Source: JAZKJD01 sp040384585
GTDB lineage: Bacteria > Pseudomonadota > Gammaproteobacteria > Diplorickettsiales > Diplorickettsiaceae
Direction: 5' to 3'
Length of the DNA stretch: 38,705 nt
Assembly (NCBI GenBank): GCA_040384585.1
Contig: JAZKJD010000029.1
Span: forward strand, 1-38,705
Positions within the stretch are counted from its first letter, which is position 1. Every line of letters starts with the position of its first letter. The position numbers and the translations under genes were made by a program. Of this stretch, positions 1 to 7,759 are shown piece by piece. Below the pieces are notes generated by a model. That model was given only the letters and a program-made list of their open reading frames with translations, was not told where the DNA came from and made no database searches.

Positions 1-2
1 CG

Positions 3-812
3 GCAACGGGTGCTGGGCGTTCCACTTTTAACGGCGCTTTTATCCTCAACAGTAACAATACGCTAGAGAATATTATTCTTCTGCCTACAGCGGCTACCGC
101 GACGGGTGATGGGGCGTTAGCTAACAACGCCAGTAATGTCTTAATTACCGGTAGCCAGATTGGCAGCACCACGAATCCTTTTAATACCGGTGTAAACCTG
201 GAAAGCACAAGCCAAATAGAAATAAATAATACGGAGGTTTTTGCTGTTGGAAATCTGGCTGCGGGTATCGCTGGCCTAGGTACTAGCCATGTTAATATAA
301 TCGATAGCCAGATCAATGTGATGGGTGATGACAGTTTTGGGATATATGTTAGAGGTAACTCTATTATTATTGCTAATAATGTAATGGTGGATGTGTATGG
401 GCCTAGTGCTTTTGGTATCTTTAGTCAAGATAGTAGTCAACTGGAAATTACGGATAGCCAGATCAATGCAGCGGGGTCTGGTGTTACTGCTGTCAACAGT
501 CGTGATAGTAGCCAACTGGAGATTACGGATAGTCAGATCAATGCAATGGGTGGTGGTGGTAATATTGATGGACTGCTTACTGGCGAAAATTCTACCATGA
601 CCATTAGCGGTACGACGGTGAATGTGATGGCAACTAGTGGTAATAATGGTTTTGCCTTACATACCCGAAATTCAGCTACTATCGGATTCGATAATGGAGA
701 CTTAATCGTTACGGGAGGAGCAGGTTCTAGCATAGAAAAGATAGAAGCTGGATCTATCACAATTACAAACAGTACGTGTAACTTGAATGCTAGCCCGTTG
801 ACCTGTCCCTAG
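3..812 (+). CDS. Repeat-rich beta-helix-like protein, 5' end outside the window
   Basis: The frame is open from the left edge of the window to the TAG at 810-812, so about 269 C-terminal residues are visible and the start is missing. The protein is rich in Asn, Ser, Thr, Gly and Ile and is built of short imperfect repeats. The segment SSQLEITDSQINA occurs twice, and variants such as DSQIN and SQIEINNTEV occur upstream. Regular strand-turn repeats of this kind are typical of right-handed parallel beta-helix proteins of bacterial surfaces or secreted enzymes. No catalytic motif is visible. The end is short, with two Cys (CNLNASPLTCP), and carries no autotransporter barrel, so export by a type V route is not supported by what is visible. 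The stop is followed 10 bp later by the 65-bp repeat at 823-887, so the C-terminus could have been changed by that rearrangement. The fold is inferred from the repeat pattern only. Confidence 0.6.
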   Translation, partial: ATGAGRSTFNGAFILNSNNTLENIILLPTAATATGDGALANNASNVLITGSQIGSTTNPFNTGVNLESTSQIEINNTEVFAVGNLAAGIAGLGTSHVNIIDSQINVMGDDSFGIYVRGNSIIIANNVMVDVYGPSAFGIFSQDSSQLEITDSQINAAGSGVTAVNSRDSSQLEITDSQINAMGGGGNIDGLLTGENSTMTISGTTVNVMATSGNNGFALHTRNSATIGFDNGDLIVTGGAGSSIEKIEAGSITITNSTCNLNASPLTCP

Positions 813-822
813 TCATATGCCT

Positions 823-887
823 TGTTGGCGCCCTAATTTTTGCCTACCATGACGATTAATAACTTACCTGGCTTAATATGTTTTTGA
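823..887. repeat. 65-bp direct repeat, left copy (copied M16 peptidase 3' end)
   Basis: This stretch is identical to 4620-4684, where it forms the last codons and stop of the downstream M16 peptidase gene (minus strand) plus about 10 bp beyond. Here it is out of context: it sits between the beta-helix gene stop and an IS3-type transposase fragment. It brackets the 3.7-kb accessory segment together with the right copy. Confidence 0.9.
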
Positions 888-1167
888 TAATATTTTTATT
901 GAAAGGTTATGGCGTTCTATAAAATATGAAGAAGTCTACCTAAAGGACTATTGCTCTGTTAAGGAAGCCAAAGATGGTTTGACTCATTATTTTACATTTT
1001 ACAATTTTGAGCGGCATCATCAGCATTTGAAATATAAAAAGCCGGCGGAGATTTATTTTAATAGAGAATTTCCTGTGGACTATGTTAATTGCGCCGATAA
1101 TAGTTTACTAATTCCTCAAAAAATTATCCACGCAATTAACATGGGTCCACAGGTACAGCAGCAATAA
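886..1167 (+). pseudogene. IS3-family transposase, C-terminal fragment
   Basis: The frame from 886 reads DNIFIERLWRSIKYEEVYL, then FYNFERHHQHLKYKKPAEIYF, and ends with TAA at 1165-1167. This is the C-terminal part of the rve (DDE) integrase core of IS3-family OrfB proteins. The ERLWRSIKYEEVYL block carries the last catalytic Glu region, and the YNxxRxHQxLxYxxPAE block ends the domain. Everything N-terminal of it (the HTH and the first two catalytic Asp) is missing, because the reading frame begins exactly where the 65-bp repeat ends. It cannot encode an active transposase and is a relic. An ATG/TTG-initiated remnant of about 62 residues from 979 could still be translated but has no function I can suggest. 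Confidence 0.8.
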
Positions 1168-1234
1168 ACTTAATTTTTTATAGAAAATTTTGTGTCTCAT
1201 TTTGGCAGAAAAATGGTCTTGATCTTGGGGAGTA

Positions 1235-1408
1235 TTATACTTTTACTGGCAAATAAATTCGCTGACTTTGATTCCTTTCTAATTCACGATATATCGTTGA
1301 ACGATGACGATTTAACCGGTTTGCAATCGCAGACATAGTATATCCCATCTCTTTCCAAACATAGAATCGACGTCGCTCTGTCACTGTTAAATGGGTATAA
1401 TTATTCAT
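1235..1408 (-). pseudogene. IS30-family transposase, N-terminal fragment
   Basis: On the minus strand an ATG at 1408 with a good ribosome site (AGGAGAC, 7 bp upstream) opens a 57-codon frame ending at 1235. It begins MNNYTHLTVTERRRFYVW and continues with AIANRLNRHRSTIYRELERN. This is the N-terminal helix-turn-helix of IS30-family transposases, which bind the terminal repeats. The catalytic DDE domain is absent. The frame closes just after the HTH and nothing recognisable follows down to 1168. The sequence just upstream (about 1440-1500) contains GCGAGACTGTCGCAC, which may belong to the original IS terminus. The fragment is a relic, in opposite orientation to the IS3 fragment beside it. Confidence 0.75.
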
Positions 1409-1513
1409 GTGGCAGTCTCCTGTTTCTAGTAGTTAACACGGCTAGTTTATAACTAACCGCGAGACTGTCGCACTTCTAATTAGAATTCACGTACATTTTT
1501 TGTAGCGTACAGA

Positions 1514-1667
1514 GGATTACTCACAGGGCAATCGCGCTATAAACCCTTTATATATAAGGGATAAAGCCTGAATCAGAATTCAAAACTTAACTAAATTTAA
1601 CAATGATTTTTTCGCTCTTGTTTGAAAATATCTAAAAAATATAGCGCGATTGCCCTGGGATTACTCA
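1514..1667. mobile_element. 134-bp MITE with 18-bp terminal inverted repeats and 10-bp target duplication
   Basis: Perfect 18-bp inverted repeats, CAGGGCAATCGCGCTATA at 1524-1541 and its complement at 1640-1657, enclose 98 bp of AT-rich non-coding DNA. The 10-bp GGATTACTCA lies immediately outside at 1514-1523 and is repeated at 1658-1667, which is a textbook target-site duplication. The element has no coding capacity, so it must have been moved by a transposase supplied elsewhere. The parent IS is not in the window. An identical TIR and an intact duplication argue for a recent insertion. A 10-bp duplication occurs in IS4-like and IS1-like families among others, so the family is not assigned. 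Confidence 0.85.
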
Positions 1668-2042
1668 ATTTTTAGATGGGCCTTTAATTATTATTTAATA
1701 AAAAGAATTTATAATTCCAGTGATTGCCATATTGTAACCAACTTTATCAAAACAATTCACAACAATAGTAAATATGCCAAAAAGACGATCAAAAAGAAAC
1801 ACATGCACGACTGTTGAAGATATGTCTTTTTTAAGTTTAAAAAATACGAAAAGGAGAACTAAATAATTTGAAAATAAATATAAAAACAGATTTTAATAGT
1901 TTTTTTGATTTGTATGTACGAAAAAAGCCGTTGTAATTTAGATGATATTTTACGCAATTCTTAACTTGTGTTTCGCTAGTCGAAAAATACTCTTATTCTC
2001 TGAATTACAGCTAAAAACAATTTCTAGAAGAGAGTTTTTTGT
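1668..2042. other. Intergenic, AT-rich, no supported gene
   Basis: This 375-bp stretch upstream of the RAP-domain gene is strongly AT-rich. It includes a tiny frame at 1774-1866 (30 codons, very basic, starting MPKRRSKRNT) with no ribosome site that I can see, which I do not call. The promoter of the RAP gene is expected here, but no confident -35/-10 pair stands out. The ribosome site AGAAGAGAG lies about 8 bp before the ATG at 2043. Confidence 0.5.
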
Positions 2043-4463
2043 ATGACTAAAAAAAATGAAGAGCTCAAGATAAAAGAGAAAGAGTGCGAGATAAATAAAT
2101 TGATTACCTCTTCTTTTATTAGTGGTAAGACTGATGAGACAAAGATAACTGAGTTATTTTCTATTTTTTTAGAAAAAAAGTATGATTTTTCTGAGATTAA
2201 TTTAACTACTTTGCTTGACAGGTTTGGTAAACTAAATAAAGGAAATTCCTTTAACCAGAATAAAGAATATCTAGAAGAAGTAGTTGCTCTGATTTCTGAT
2301 CCTAAATATCAGTTTGATTGTCGAGCTATATCCAATATATTCAATGCTTTACCGAAATTGCCTACTCCACTAAATAAAAAGGCTTATCNNNNNNNNNNNN
2401 NNNNNNNNNNNNNNNNNNNNNNNNNNNNNNNNNNNNNNNNNNNNNNNNNNNNNNNNNNNNNNNNNNNNNNNNNNNNNNNNNNNNNNNNACTAAATAAAAA
2501 GGCTTATCAAGAAGCTATTGATCATTTGCTCAAAGCGATTATAACTCGGAAGTTAAACGACTTTAATGCAAACGACTTTAATGCACAGGACATAGCTAAT
2601 ATACTCAATGCCTTAGCGAAATTGCTTCCTTCACTAAATAAAGCGAATTGTCAAAAGGCTATTGATCGTTTACTCGAAGCGATTATAACTCAGAAGGTAT
2701 ACACCTTTAGTCCACAGAGCATAGCTAATATATTCAATGCTTTACCGAAATTGCCTACTCCACTAAATAAAAAGGCTTATCAAGAAGCTATTGATCATTT
2801 GCTCAAAGCGATTATAGCGATTATAACTCAGAAGGTACACCCCTTTAGAGCACAGAGCATAGCTAATATACTCAATGCTTTACCGAAATTGCCTATTTTA
2901 CTAGAGAAAGAGGATTGTCAAAAGGCTATTAATCATTTGCTCAAAGTGATTATAACTCAGGAGGCACACACCTTTAGAGTACAGAACATAGCTAATATAC
3001 TCAATGCTTTACCGAAATTGCCTATTTTACTAGAGAAAGAGGATTGTCAAAAGGCTATTGATCATTTGCTCAAAGCGATTATAACTCAGAAGGTAAACGA
3101 CTTTAATGCACAGGACATAGCTAATATACTCAATGCCTTAGCGAAATTGCCTATTTTACTAGAGAAAAGGGATTGTCAAGAGGCTATTACTTATTTATTA
3201 GTCGAGGTGATTCGAAAACAGCAACAAGTAGCTACCTTTGACCTTCAGCATATAACTGTAATTGCCTTGGCATTATGTTTATTTGAATTTGATGACCCTG
3301 ACAACAGTCGTTTATATGAAAAAAATAATAAGCTAATGTTAAAACTACTTGAAGATAATGAAGATAAGTTCCTTACTTCATTGAACGTCCCGTCTGCTAC
3401 ACAATTGATACAAATTAGTTTATTTAAACCTGGGATTATTCCTAGCAAGTTTATAGAAGAGGCTAAATTCCTTATTAAAAACCTAAATTCAAAGGATAAG
3501 GATGAAAACAACGTTACTTCTTCTAATCTACAAATATTGGTTGCAAAATGTTTATTTCGGTGTTTCCCTGATATAGAATTTCGAGAAGAGTATTTTATAG
3601 AATTTACTCATGTTGATATTGCGGATCCTGAGCGTAAATTTGTTATGCAAGTAAATGGACCTACGCACTATCACGGTGAAACCTTAAATAGAACGAGTCG
3701 ATTCAATAATAATTTATTGGAAAAATTAGATTGGTGTGTGGTGTCTATTTATTATCGTAAATGGGATGAATTGCGTAGTGACAGTGAAAAAAAACAGTAT
3801 CTCATGGATCAAGCCCTTAGATTGCAAAAAAATTCATCAGTTATAGTACGCAGTAAAGTAAGGAATACTGATGCTTTTTATGATGAGGCAGCTGCTTTAC
3901 AAGCAACTCAACCAGATGAATTGACTATGCATAAATTTGCGAACGTTTGTCATAATGGGGCGTCTCCGAATAAGGGGAAGGGTAAGGGTAAGGAGAAGAA
4001 GGAGCTTCCGAAGGAGCTTCCGGAGCAGCTTCCGAAGCAGCTTCCGAAGCAGCAACGTGCCTTATTCGAAAAATTTAATCTAGCTTGGAGACAAAAGATC
4101 TGTAAGGAGCTAATAACAGGAAATCCAAAAATGAAAAAAAATATCTGTTCCGATGATATAAATAACGCTTTTTTGATTTTTATGCGTGTTGCTGAAGATC
4201 TTTTCAAAGAAGGAAAAATAGACAAAAAGGAAGAAAAAGATGTACTGGAAAAAGTCGTCACTGAGAAATTAAATGATGCTACTTATTTTAAATTTGGAAT
4301 CCCTGGAAGAGATACAATTCTTAAATCTCTCAGCTATAAGCATTATTTTTTTGCTTTGTGTTGTAACGGAAAAACTCGCTCTAAAGCTTTTACATACGAA
4401 ATACTAAAAGCTGCTTTCTATGAAGAACATAACCTACTTGCGAAGTCGAGAAGCCTGCGTTGA
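2043..4463 (+). CDS. 43-residue-repeat (OPR-like) protein with C-terminal RAP domain; contains assembly gap
   Basis: After about 90 residues come roughly six tandem repeats of 43 residues (129 bp), with consensus close to IANILNALPKLP..LEKEDCQKAIDHLLKAIITQK. These are helical-hairpin repeats with the ANxLxALxKL signature seen in RNA-binding OPR/HPR-type repeats of organelle proteins. Residues about 513-578 form a RAP domain: YFIEFTHVDIADPERKF, then VMQVNGPTHYHGE, then LLEKLDWCVVSIYYRKWDEL. RAP domains are predicted nuclease-like folds of RNA-processing proteins and are mostly known from eukaryotes, with some in intracellular bacteria. A Lys/Glu/Pro-rich linker (about 640-665) and a basic C-terminal region of about 140 residues follow. 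There is no signal peptide or membrane segment. The gap of 100 N lies inside the repeats, so length and repeat number are uncertain. Binding of RNA, or a role as a secreted effector in the host, is inference. The gene lies in a segment flanked by a 65-bp duplication and has lower GC than the core genes. Confidence 0.8.
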   Translation: MTKKNEELKIKEKECEINKLITSSFISGKTDETKITELFSIFLEKKYDFSEINLTTLLDRFGKLNKGNSFNQNKEYLEEVVALISDPKYQFDCRAISNIFNALPKLPTPLNKKAYXXXXXXXXXXXXXXXXXXXXXXXXXXXXXXXXXXLNKKAYQEAIDHLLKAIITRKLNDFNANDFNAQDIANILNALAKLLPSLNKANCQKAIDRLLEAIITQKVYTFSPQSIANIFNALPKLPTPLNKKAYQEAIDHLLKAIIAIITQKVHPFRAQSIANILNALPKLPILLEKEDCQKAINHLLKVIITQEAHTFRVQNIANILNALPKLPILLEKEDCQKAIDHLLKAIITQKVNDFNAQDIANILNALAKLPILLEKRDCQEAITYLLVEVIRKQQQVATFDLQHITVIALALCLFEFDDPDNSRLYEKNNKLMLKLLEDNEDKFLTSLNVPSATQLIQISLFKPGIIPSKFIEEAKFLIKNLNSKDKDENNVTSSNLQILVAKCLFRCFPDIEFREEYFIEFTHVDIADPERKFVMQVNGPTHYHGETLNRTSRFNNNLLEKLDWCVVSIYYRKWDELRSDSEKKQYLMDQALRLQKNSSVIVRSKVRNTDAFYDEAAALQATQPDELTMHKFANVCHNGASPNKGKGKGKEKKELPKELPEQLPKQLPKQQRALFEKFNLAWRQKICKELITGNPKMKKNICSDDINNAFLIFMRVAEDLFKEGKIDKKEEKDVLEKVVTEKLNDATYFKFGIPGRDTILKSLSYKHYFFALCCNGKTRSKAFTYEILKAAFYEEHNLLAKSRSLR
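2389..2488. other. Assembly gap (100 N) inside tandem repeat
   Basis: There are exactly 100 N, the usual placeholder for unknown length. The 20 bases before the gap, ACTAAATAAAAAGGCTTATC, are the same as the 20 bases right after it, and both are in the same reading frame. Collapsing them gives the normal repeat sequence LNKKAYQEAIDHLLKAII, seen intact at about 2760-2815. The contig ends therefore probably overlap directly, or are separated by whole 129-bp repeat units. Confidence 0.95.
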
Positions 4464-4619
4464 TAGGCGCGCGTTGACGGGCGAAGCAGCCAACGCATAG
4501 CGACTCACTTCTCTGACGAATGCGAGTGCGACTACTCTGGATACCTTACTACCTGATACGGTGACGTATTTTTTAGTTTATGTGTTTAATTGATTCTTTT
4601 TCTGCATGCGTTATTGGAA

Positions 4620-4684
4620 TGTTGGCGCCCTAATTTTTGCCTACCATGACGATTAATAACTTACCTGGCTTAATATGTTTTTGA
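4620..4684. repeat. 65-bp direct repeat, right copy
   Basis: Identical to 823-887. It covers the end of the M16 peptidase gene (stop complement at 4630-4632) and 10 bp beyond. This is the parental copy, because it is continuous with the full gene. Confidence 0.9.
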
Positions 4685-5952
4685 AATACGTTTTGGACTT
4701 GCTTAGCATTGACATGGCTAAGATTATCTTGATAATTATCTAGATACGTTAATGGGAGCTCATAAAAGCCTATCTTCTCTAAGCTGGATAAAATAGCGGC
4801 ATTGTTAGCAATGGTTAGTGGAAAACTTCCTATGAGTGCCTGTTTTGCTGTTATTAACTCTGCTTCACTGGGACCTTTTGCAACAAATTTTTTTAATATA
4901 TTTTGGGTGACTGATAACGCAGTAGACACCTGATTTCTACGGGTTTGTAAACCGATAATGAAGGGACCTGCCGCTTGAAGCGTACTAAAGTGGCTGCTGA
5001 TACCATAACAAAGTCCTCGATCGTTTCTGACTTTTGAGAAAAGCTGCGACGTTAGTATGCCACCACCTAAAATTTGATTACCTAATACAAGCGGAAAATA
5101 ATCGGGATCTTTTAGTGTAATGCCGATTTGTCCTAAAAGAATGGTTGTTTGTTGAGAGGGGTAGGGAATTTTATATATACGATTCATTAATTGCGGCGTG
5201 GGAATGGGTAAGGGGGTTGCTTTTTCTCCTTGCGGTAGGGTCGACACGAGTTGTTCAGCAAGTATGGCTGCTTTGTCTTGTGTTATATTCCCTACGATAG
5301 CAACCACAGCATTCTTGGCAACGTAATAGCGTTGATAAAAATTTACTAACTTTGTTCTTGTGATTTGTTTTATACTTTGTGTTGTTCCTAGCAACGGTAA
5401 AGCATAGGGGTGTTGACCATATAATGTTTTATAAAATGCATTGTGGGCAATTGAAATAGGTGTTTGTTCTTCTTGTTGTAATGCGATTTCTATTTGTTTC
5501 TTTATACGAGGTATTGCATTTTTTGGAAAATTAGCATGGCTAATTAATTCTGAAAATGTGTTAAAAGCTGAATTTAAATATTCTGGCTTACTCAACGATC
5601 GTAAGTGGAGTATAAGCATATCTTGATTAATAGCCATGTTATAACGTGCGCCCACTGATTCAAAGCGATTTGCAATTTGTTCCACATTTAAATTATGTGT
5701 GCCTTGATTCAACATTTTTGCAGTAAATTGGGAAATACCTGGAGAAGAACCATCATAGGCGGATCCCGCATGAAATACGATGCCAATATCGATGACCGGG
5801 ATTTGTGACTTCGCTATAAAATAAACAGGAACGCCATTTTTCGTTATCCAATGCGCGATAGGGAGTACGGGTTTCGAATTAGCTGCTTTTGCAGTAACGA
5901 TAGGAATGCTTATAAATAGTAAAAATAGAGAAAAAAAATATTTAACGCGCAT
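4630..5952 (-). CDS. M16-family peptidase-like protein, inactive partner (exported)
   Basis: This is a 440-residue protein with an N-terminal signal peptide (MRVKYFFSLFLLFISIPIVTA) and the two-lobed M16 (insulinase-like) layout. At the place where active members have HxxEH it reads GISQFTAKML, so the zinc site is missing. In M16 pairs such as mitochondrial processing peptidase and bacterial PqqL-like pairs, one subunit is catalytic and the other only helps to form the cavity, and this looks like the second kind. The C-terminal lobe has the usual glycine-rich stretch (LGNQILGGGILTSQLFSKVRNDRGLCYGI). It overlaps the upstream active subunit by 11 bp (5942-5952), so the two are almost certainly co-translated and act together in the periplasm on peptides. 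Its last codons are duplicated at 823-887. Confidence 0.9.
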   Translation of the reverse strand: MRVKYFFSLFLLFISIPIVTAKAANSKPVLPIAHWITKNGVPVYFIAKSQIPVIDIGIVFHAGSAYDGSSPGISQFTAKMLNQGTHNLNVEQIANRFESVGARYNMAINQDMLILHLRSLSKPEYLNSAFNTFSELISHANFPKNAIPRIKKQIEIALQQEEQTPISIAHNAFYKTLYGQHPYALPLLGTTQSIKQITRTKLVNFYQRYYVAKNAVVAIVGNITQDKAAILAEQLVSTLPQGEKATPLPIPTPQLMNRIYKIPYPSQQTTILLGQIGITLKDPDYFPLVLGNQILGGGILTSQLFSKVRNDRGLCYGISSHFSTLQAAGPFIIGLQTRRNQVSTALSVTQNILKKFVAKGPSEAELITAKQALIGSFPLTIANNAAILSSLEKIGFYELPLTYLDNYQDNLSHVNAKQVQNVFQKHIKPGKLLIVMVGKN

Positions 5953-7306
5953 GCCGGGATCCTTGGATAAGAGGATGAGATGAATATAAAGATAAAGGGT
6001 GTAATTGAGCGACTATTAAATATTGGGATCGTAAATATAGTTTCGCTACGTTTTGTATTTGACGTGGAGTCACTGCATTAATGTGTTTCAGATAATCTTT
6101 TTGAATTGTCCAGGGCAAATTAACAGCCGCCAGACTTCCCAATTCATTCGCTTGTTGAGTAATGGAATCTTCTTGATAGATTTTATTTGCTGCGATTTGT
6201 GTTTTGGCACGTGCTAACTCTTCGGAGCTCACACTATAGATTTGTAATTGTTTAATTTGCTCAAGTAGGCCGGTTTCTAATTCGGCTAGGTTATGTCCTG
6301 GCGTAGGCGTTGCATCTAATAAAAATAGATTATTTAAACGACTGAAAGGATTATAAGATGCATTTGCATCGCCGGCTATTTGTTTTCCCCGAATTAGGTT
6401 TTTAGCAAGACGGGCACTATTGCCACTGGACAGTAATGTGGCAATGAGATTTAAAACATAAGGATCAGCGCTTTTAATATCCGTTTTAATAACAGGGACA
6501 GGATAAGCCATGACAAGCCAGGGTAATTGCGCAGGAATATGAATGTTGAGACGAAACTGACCCAATGCTTGGATGTTACTGACAGGCTTTAATACAGGAA
6601 GTGGCGACGGTTTTATAGACCCAAAATATTTCTCTGCTAAGTGGTAGACTTCATTTGCTTTGATATCGCCGACAACAACAAGTATCGCGTTATTAGGTGC
6701 ATACCATGCTTCATACCATTGCCGCAGATCGGCAACTGTCATGTTGTTTAGATCATTCTTCCAACCGATGACGGGGTGGTGATAAGGGCTCTCAACGAAG
6801 GCCGCTGCATTGAGTCGTTCTAGCAGTGTTTCTTGTGGATTATCATCCACTCGCATACGCCGTTCTTCCATGACGACTTGAATTTCTTTAGCAAAATCCT
6901 TCGGTCGCAATAATAAATTGCGCATTCTATCGGCTTCTAACTCGAAACTAATCGGTAATTTGTCGGATGAAAATTGTTGATAATAGCCGGTGAAATCACT
7001 ATCAGTAAATGCATTTTGTTGACCACCATTGGCTGCAACCCTCTGCTCAAGTACGCCAGGACCATATTTTTGTGTTCCGCGAAACATCATATGTTCTAAG
7101 GCATGCGAAATTCCTGTTATTCCATTAGGCTCATAACTACCTCCTACCTTGTACCAAATTTCCGAGATTACAACCGGTGCGCGGTGATCTTCTTTGACAA
7201 GCACGCTAAGTCCATTTTTTAAATGATATTCATGGACATCATGGGCTTGACTTACATGAGATAAGAATAATAGTCCTACATAAACGATAATTTTTTTAAA
7301 AACCAT
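5942..7306 (-). CDS. M16-family zinc peptidase, active subunit (exported)
   Basis: This is a 454-residue protein with a signal peptide (cleavage likely after SQA, about residue 21). It has the inverted zinc motif H68-A-L-E71-H72 in GISHALEHMMFRG and a third ligand at Glu148 in VVMEERRMRVDDNP, 76 residues beyond the second His as expected for M16A/B enzymes. The ATG at 7306 is preceded by TAAGGAAAC. It is the first gene of a two-gene operon with the zinc-less partner, which starts inside its last codons. The pair resembles other proteobacterial tandem M16 genes. The substrate is unknown, and periplasmic peptide or protein degradation is the likely role. Confidence 0.92.
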   Translation of the reverse strand: MVFKKIIVYVGLLFLSHVSQAHDVHEYHLKNGLSVLVKEDHRAPVVISEIWYKVGGSYEPNGITGISHALEHMMFRGTQKYGPGVLEQRVAANGGQQNAFTDSDFTGYYQQFSSDKLPISFELEADRMRNLLLRPKDFAKEIQVVMEERRMRVDDNPQETLLERLNAAAFVESPYHHPVIGWKNDLNNMTVADLRQWYEAWYAPNNAILVVVGDIKANEVYHLAEKYFGSIKPSPLPVLKPVSNIQALGQFRLNIHIPAQLPWLVMAYPVPVIKTDIKSADPYVLNLIATLLSSGNSARLAKNLIRGKQIAGDANASYNPFSRLNNLFLLDATPTPGHNLAELETGLLEQIKQLQIYSVSSEELARAKTQIAANKIYQEDSITQQANELGSLAAVNLPWTIQKDYLKHINAVTPRQIQNVAKLYLRSQYLIVAQLHPLSLYSSHPLIQGSRHAR

Positions 7307-7318
7307 TCAATGTTTCCT

Positions 7319-7389
7319 TAGTCTTGTGCGGGTGACAGCAGGGCACTCGCATCCATGCCACAGGCCTAATAATAATGAAAATGCTTTAA
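7319..7389. repeat. Shortened copy of the GCGGGTGACAGCAGGG palindromic repeat
   Basis: It begins AGTCTTGTGCGGGTGACAGC and ends CCACAGGCCTAA followed by ATAATGAAAATGCT. Both parts recur at 13232-13351, where about 50 bp of hairpin sequence lies between them. This copy lacks that middle and the left arm. It lies just upstream of the M16 operon start, between divergent genes. Confidence 0.65.
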
Positions 7390-7439
7390 GAAAGTGTAAT
7401 AAATCCCGGTGGACATTATGGTAACAATATTTATATTGT

Positions 7440-7468
7440 TTGACATCACTTTATTGGGCTCGCATAAT
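7440..7468 (+). promoter_or_regulatory. Sigma-70-type promoter for xseB-ispA
   Basis: A perfect -35 hexamer TTGACA (7440-7445) and a -10 hexamer CATAAT (7463-7468) are separated by 17 bp, the optimum. Transcription would start near 7475, about 30 bp before xseB. It is the best promoter match noticed in the window. Confidence 0.75.
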
Positions 7469-7504
7469 CTTTGACGATAATGGGGCTGGGTGGTGCTGTT
7501 GCTA

Positions 7505-7759
7505 ATGTCGAAGATGAAAAAAAATACAGAATTTGATTTTGAAAAAGGATTGATTACGCTAGAAAAAATAGTTGAACAAATGGAACAGGGAAATTCGACA
7601 TTGGAGGGTTCTCTTGAACAATTTGGTCAAGCCATTCATTTGCTACAACAATGCCAAACGACTCTAGAAGAAGCCAATCAACGTGTGCAGATCTTGCTAA
7701 ATAAAGACCAGAAAGAGTCCCTTGAGACTTTTTCAGTGAGTGAAGAAGAACTTGCCTAG
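7505..7759 (+). CDS. xseB: Exodeoxyribonuclease VII small subunit
   Basis: This small acidic helical protein of 84 residues has the XseB signature: FDFEKGLITLEKIVEQMEQG, LEGSLEQFGQAIHLLQQCQ and EEANQRVQILL. It partners with XseA in a nuclease that degrades single-stranded DNA in both directions. ATG at 7505 or 7514 fits the family length. An in-frame GTG at 7490 would add five hydrophobic residues and is less likely. The stop TAG overlaps the GTG start of ispA by one base, so the two are translationally coupled, as in many gammaproteobacteria. xseA is not in the window. Confidence 0.92.
   Translation: MSKMKKNTEFDFEKGLITLEKIVEQMEQGNSTLEGSLEQFGQAIHLLQQCQTTLEEANQRVQILLNKDQKESLETFSVSEEELA

Noticed and set aside
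1774..1866. 30-codon basic small ORF
   Set aside because: No ribosome site, no neighbour or motif that supports it, in AT-rich DNA next to IS relics.
4464..4619. Inverted GCGTTG/CAACGC after the RAP gene as a terminator
   Set aside because: The arms are short with a long loop and have no T-run.
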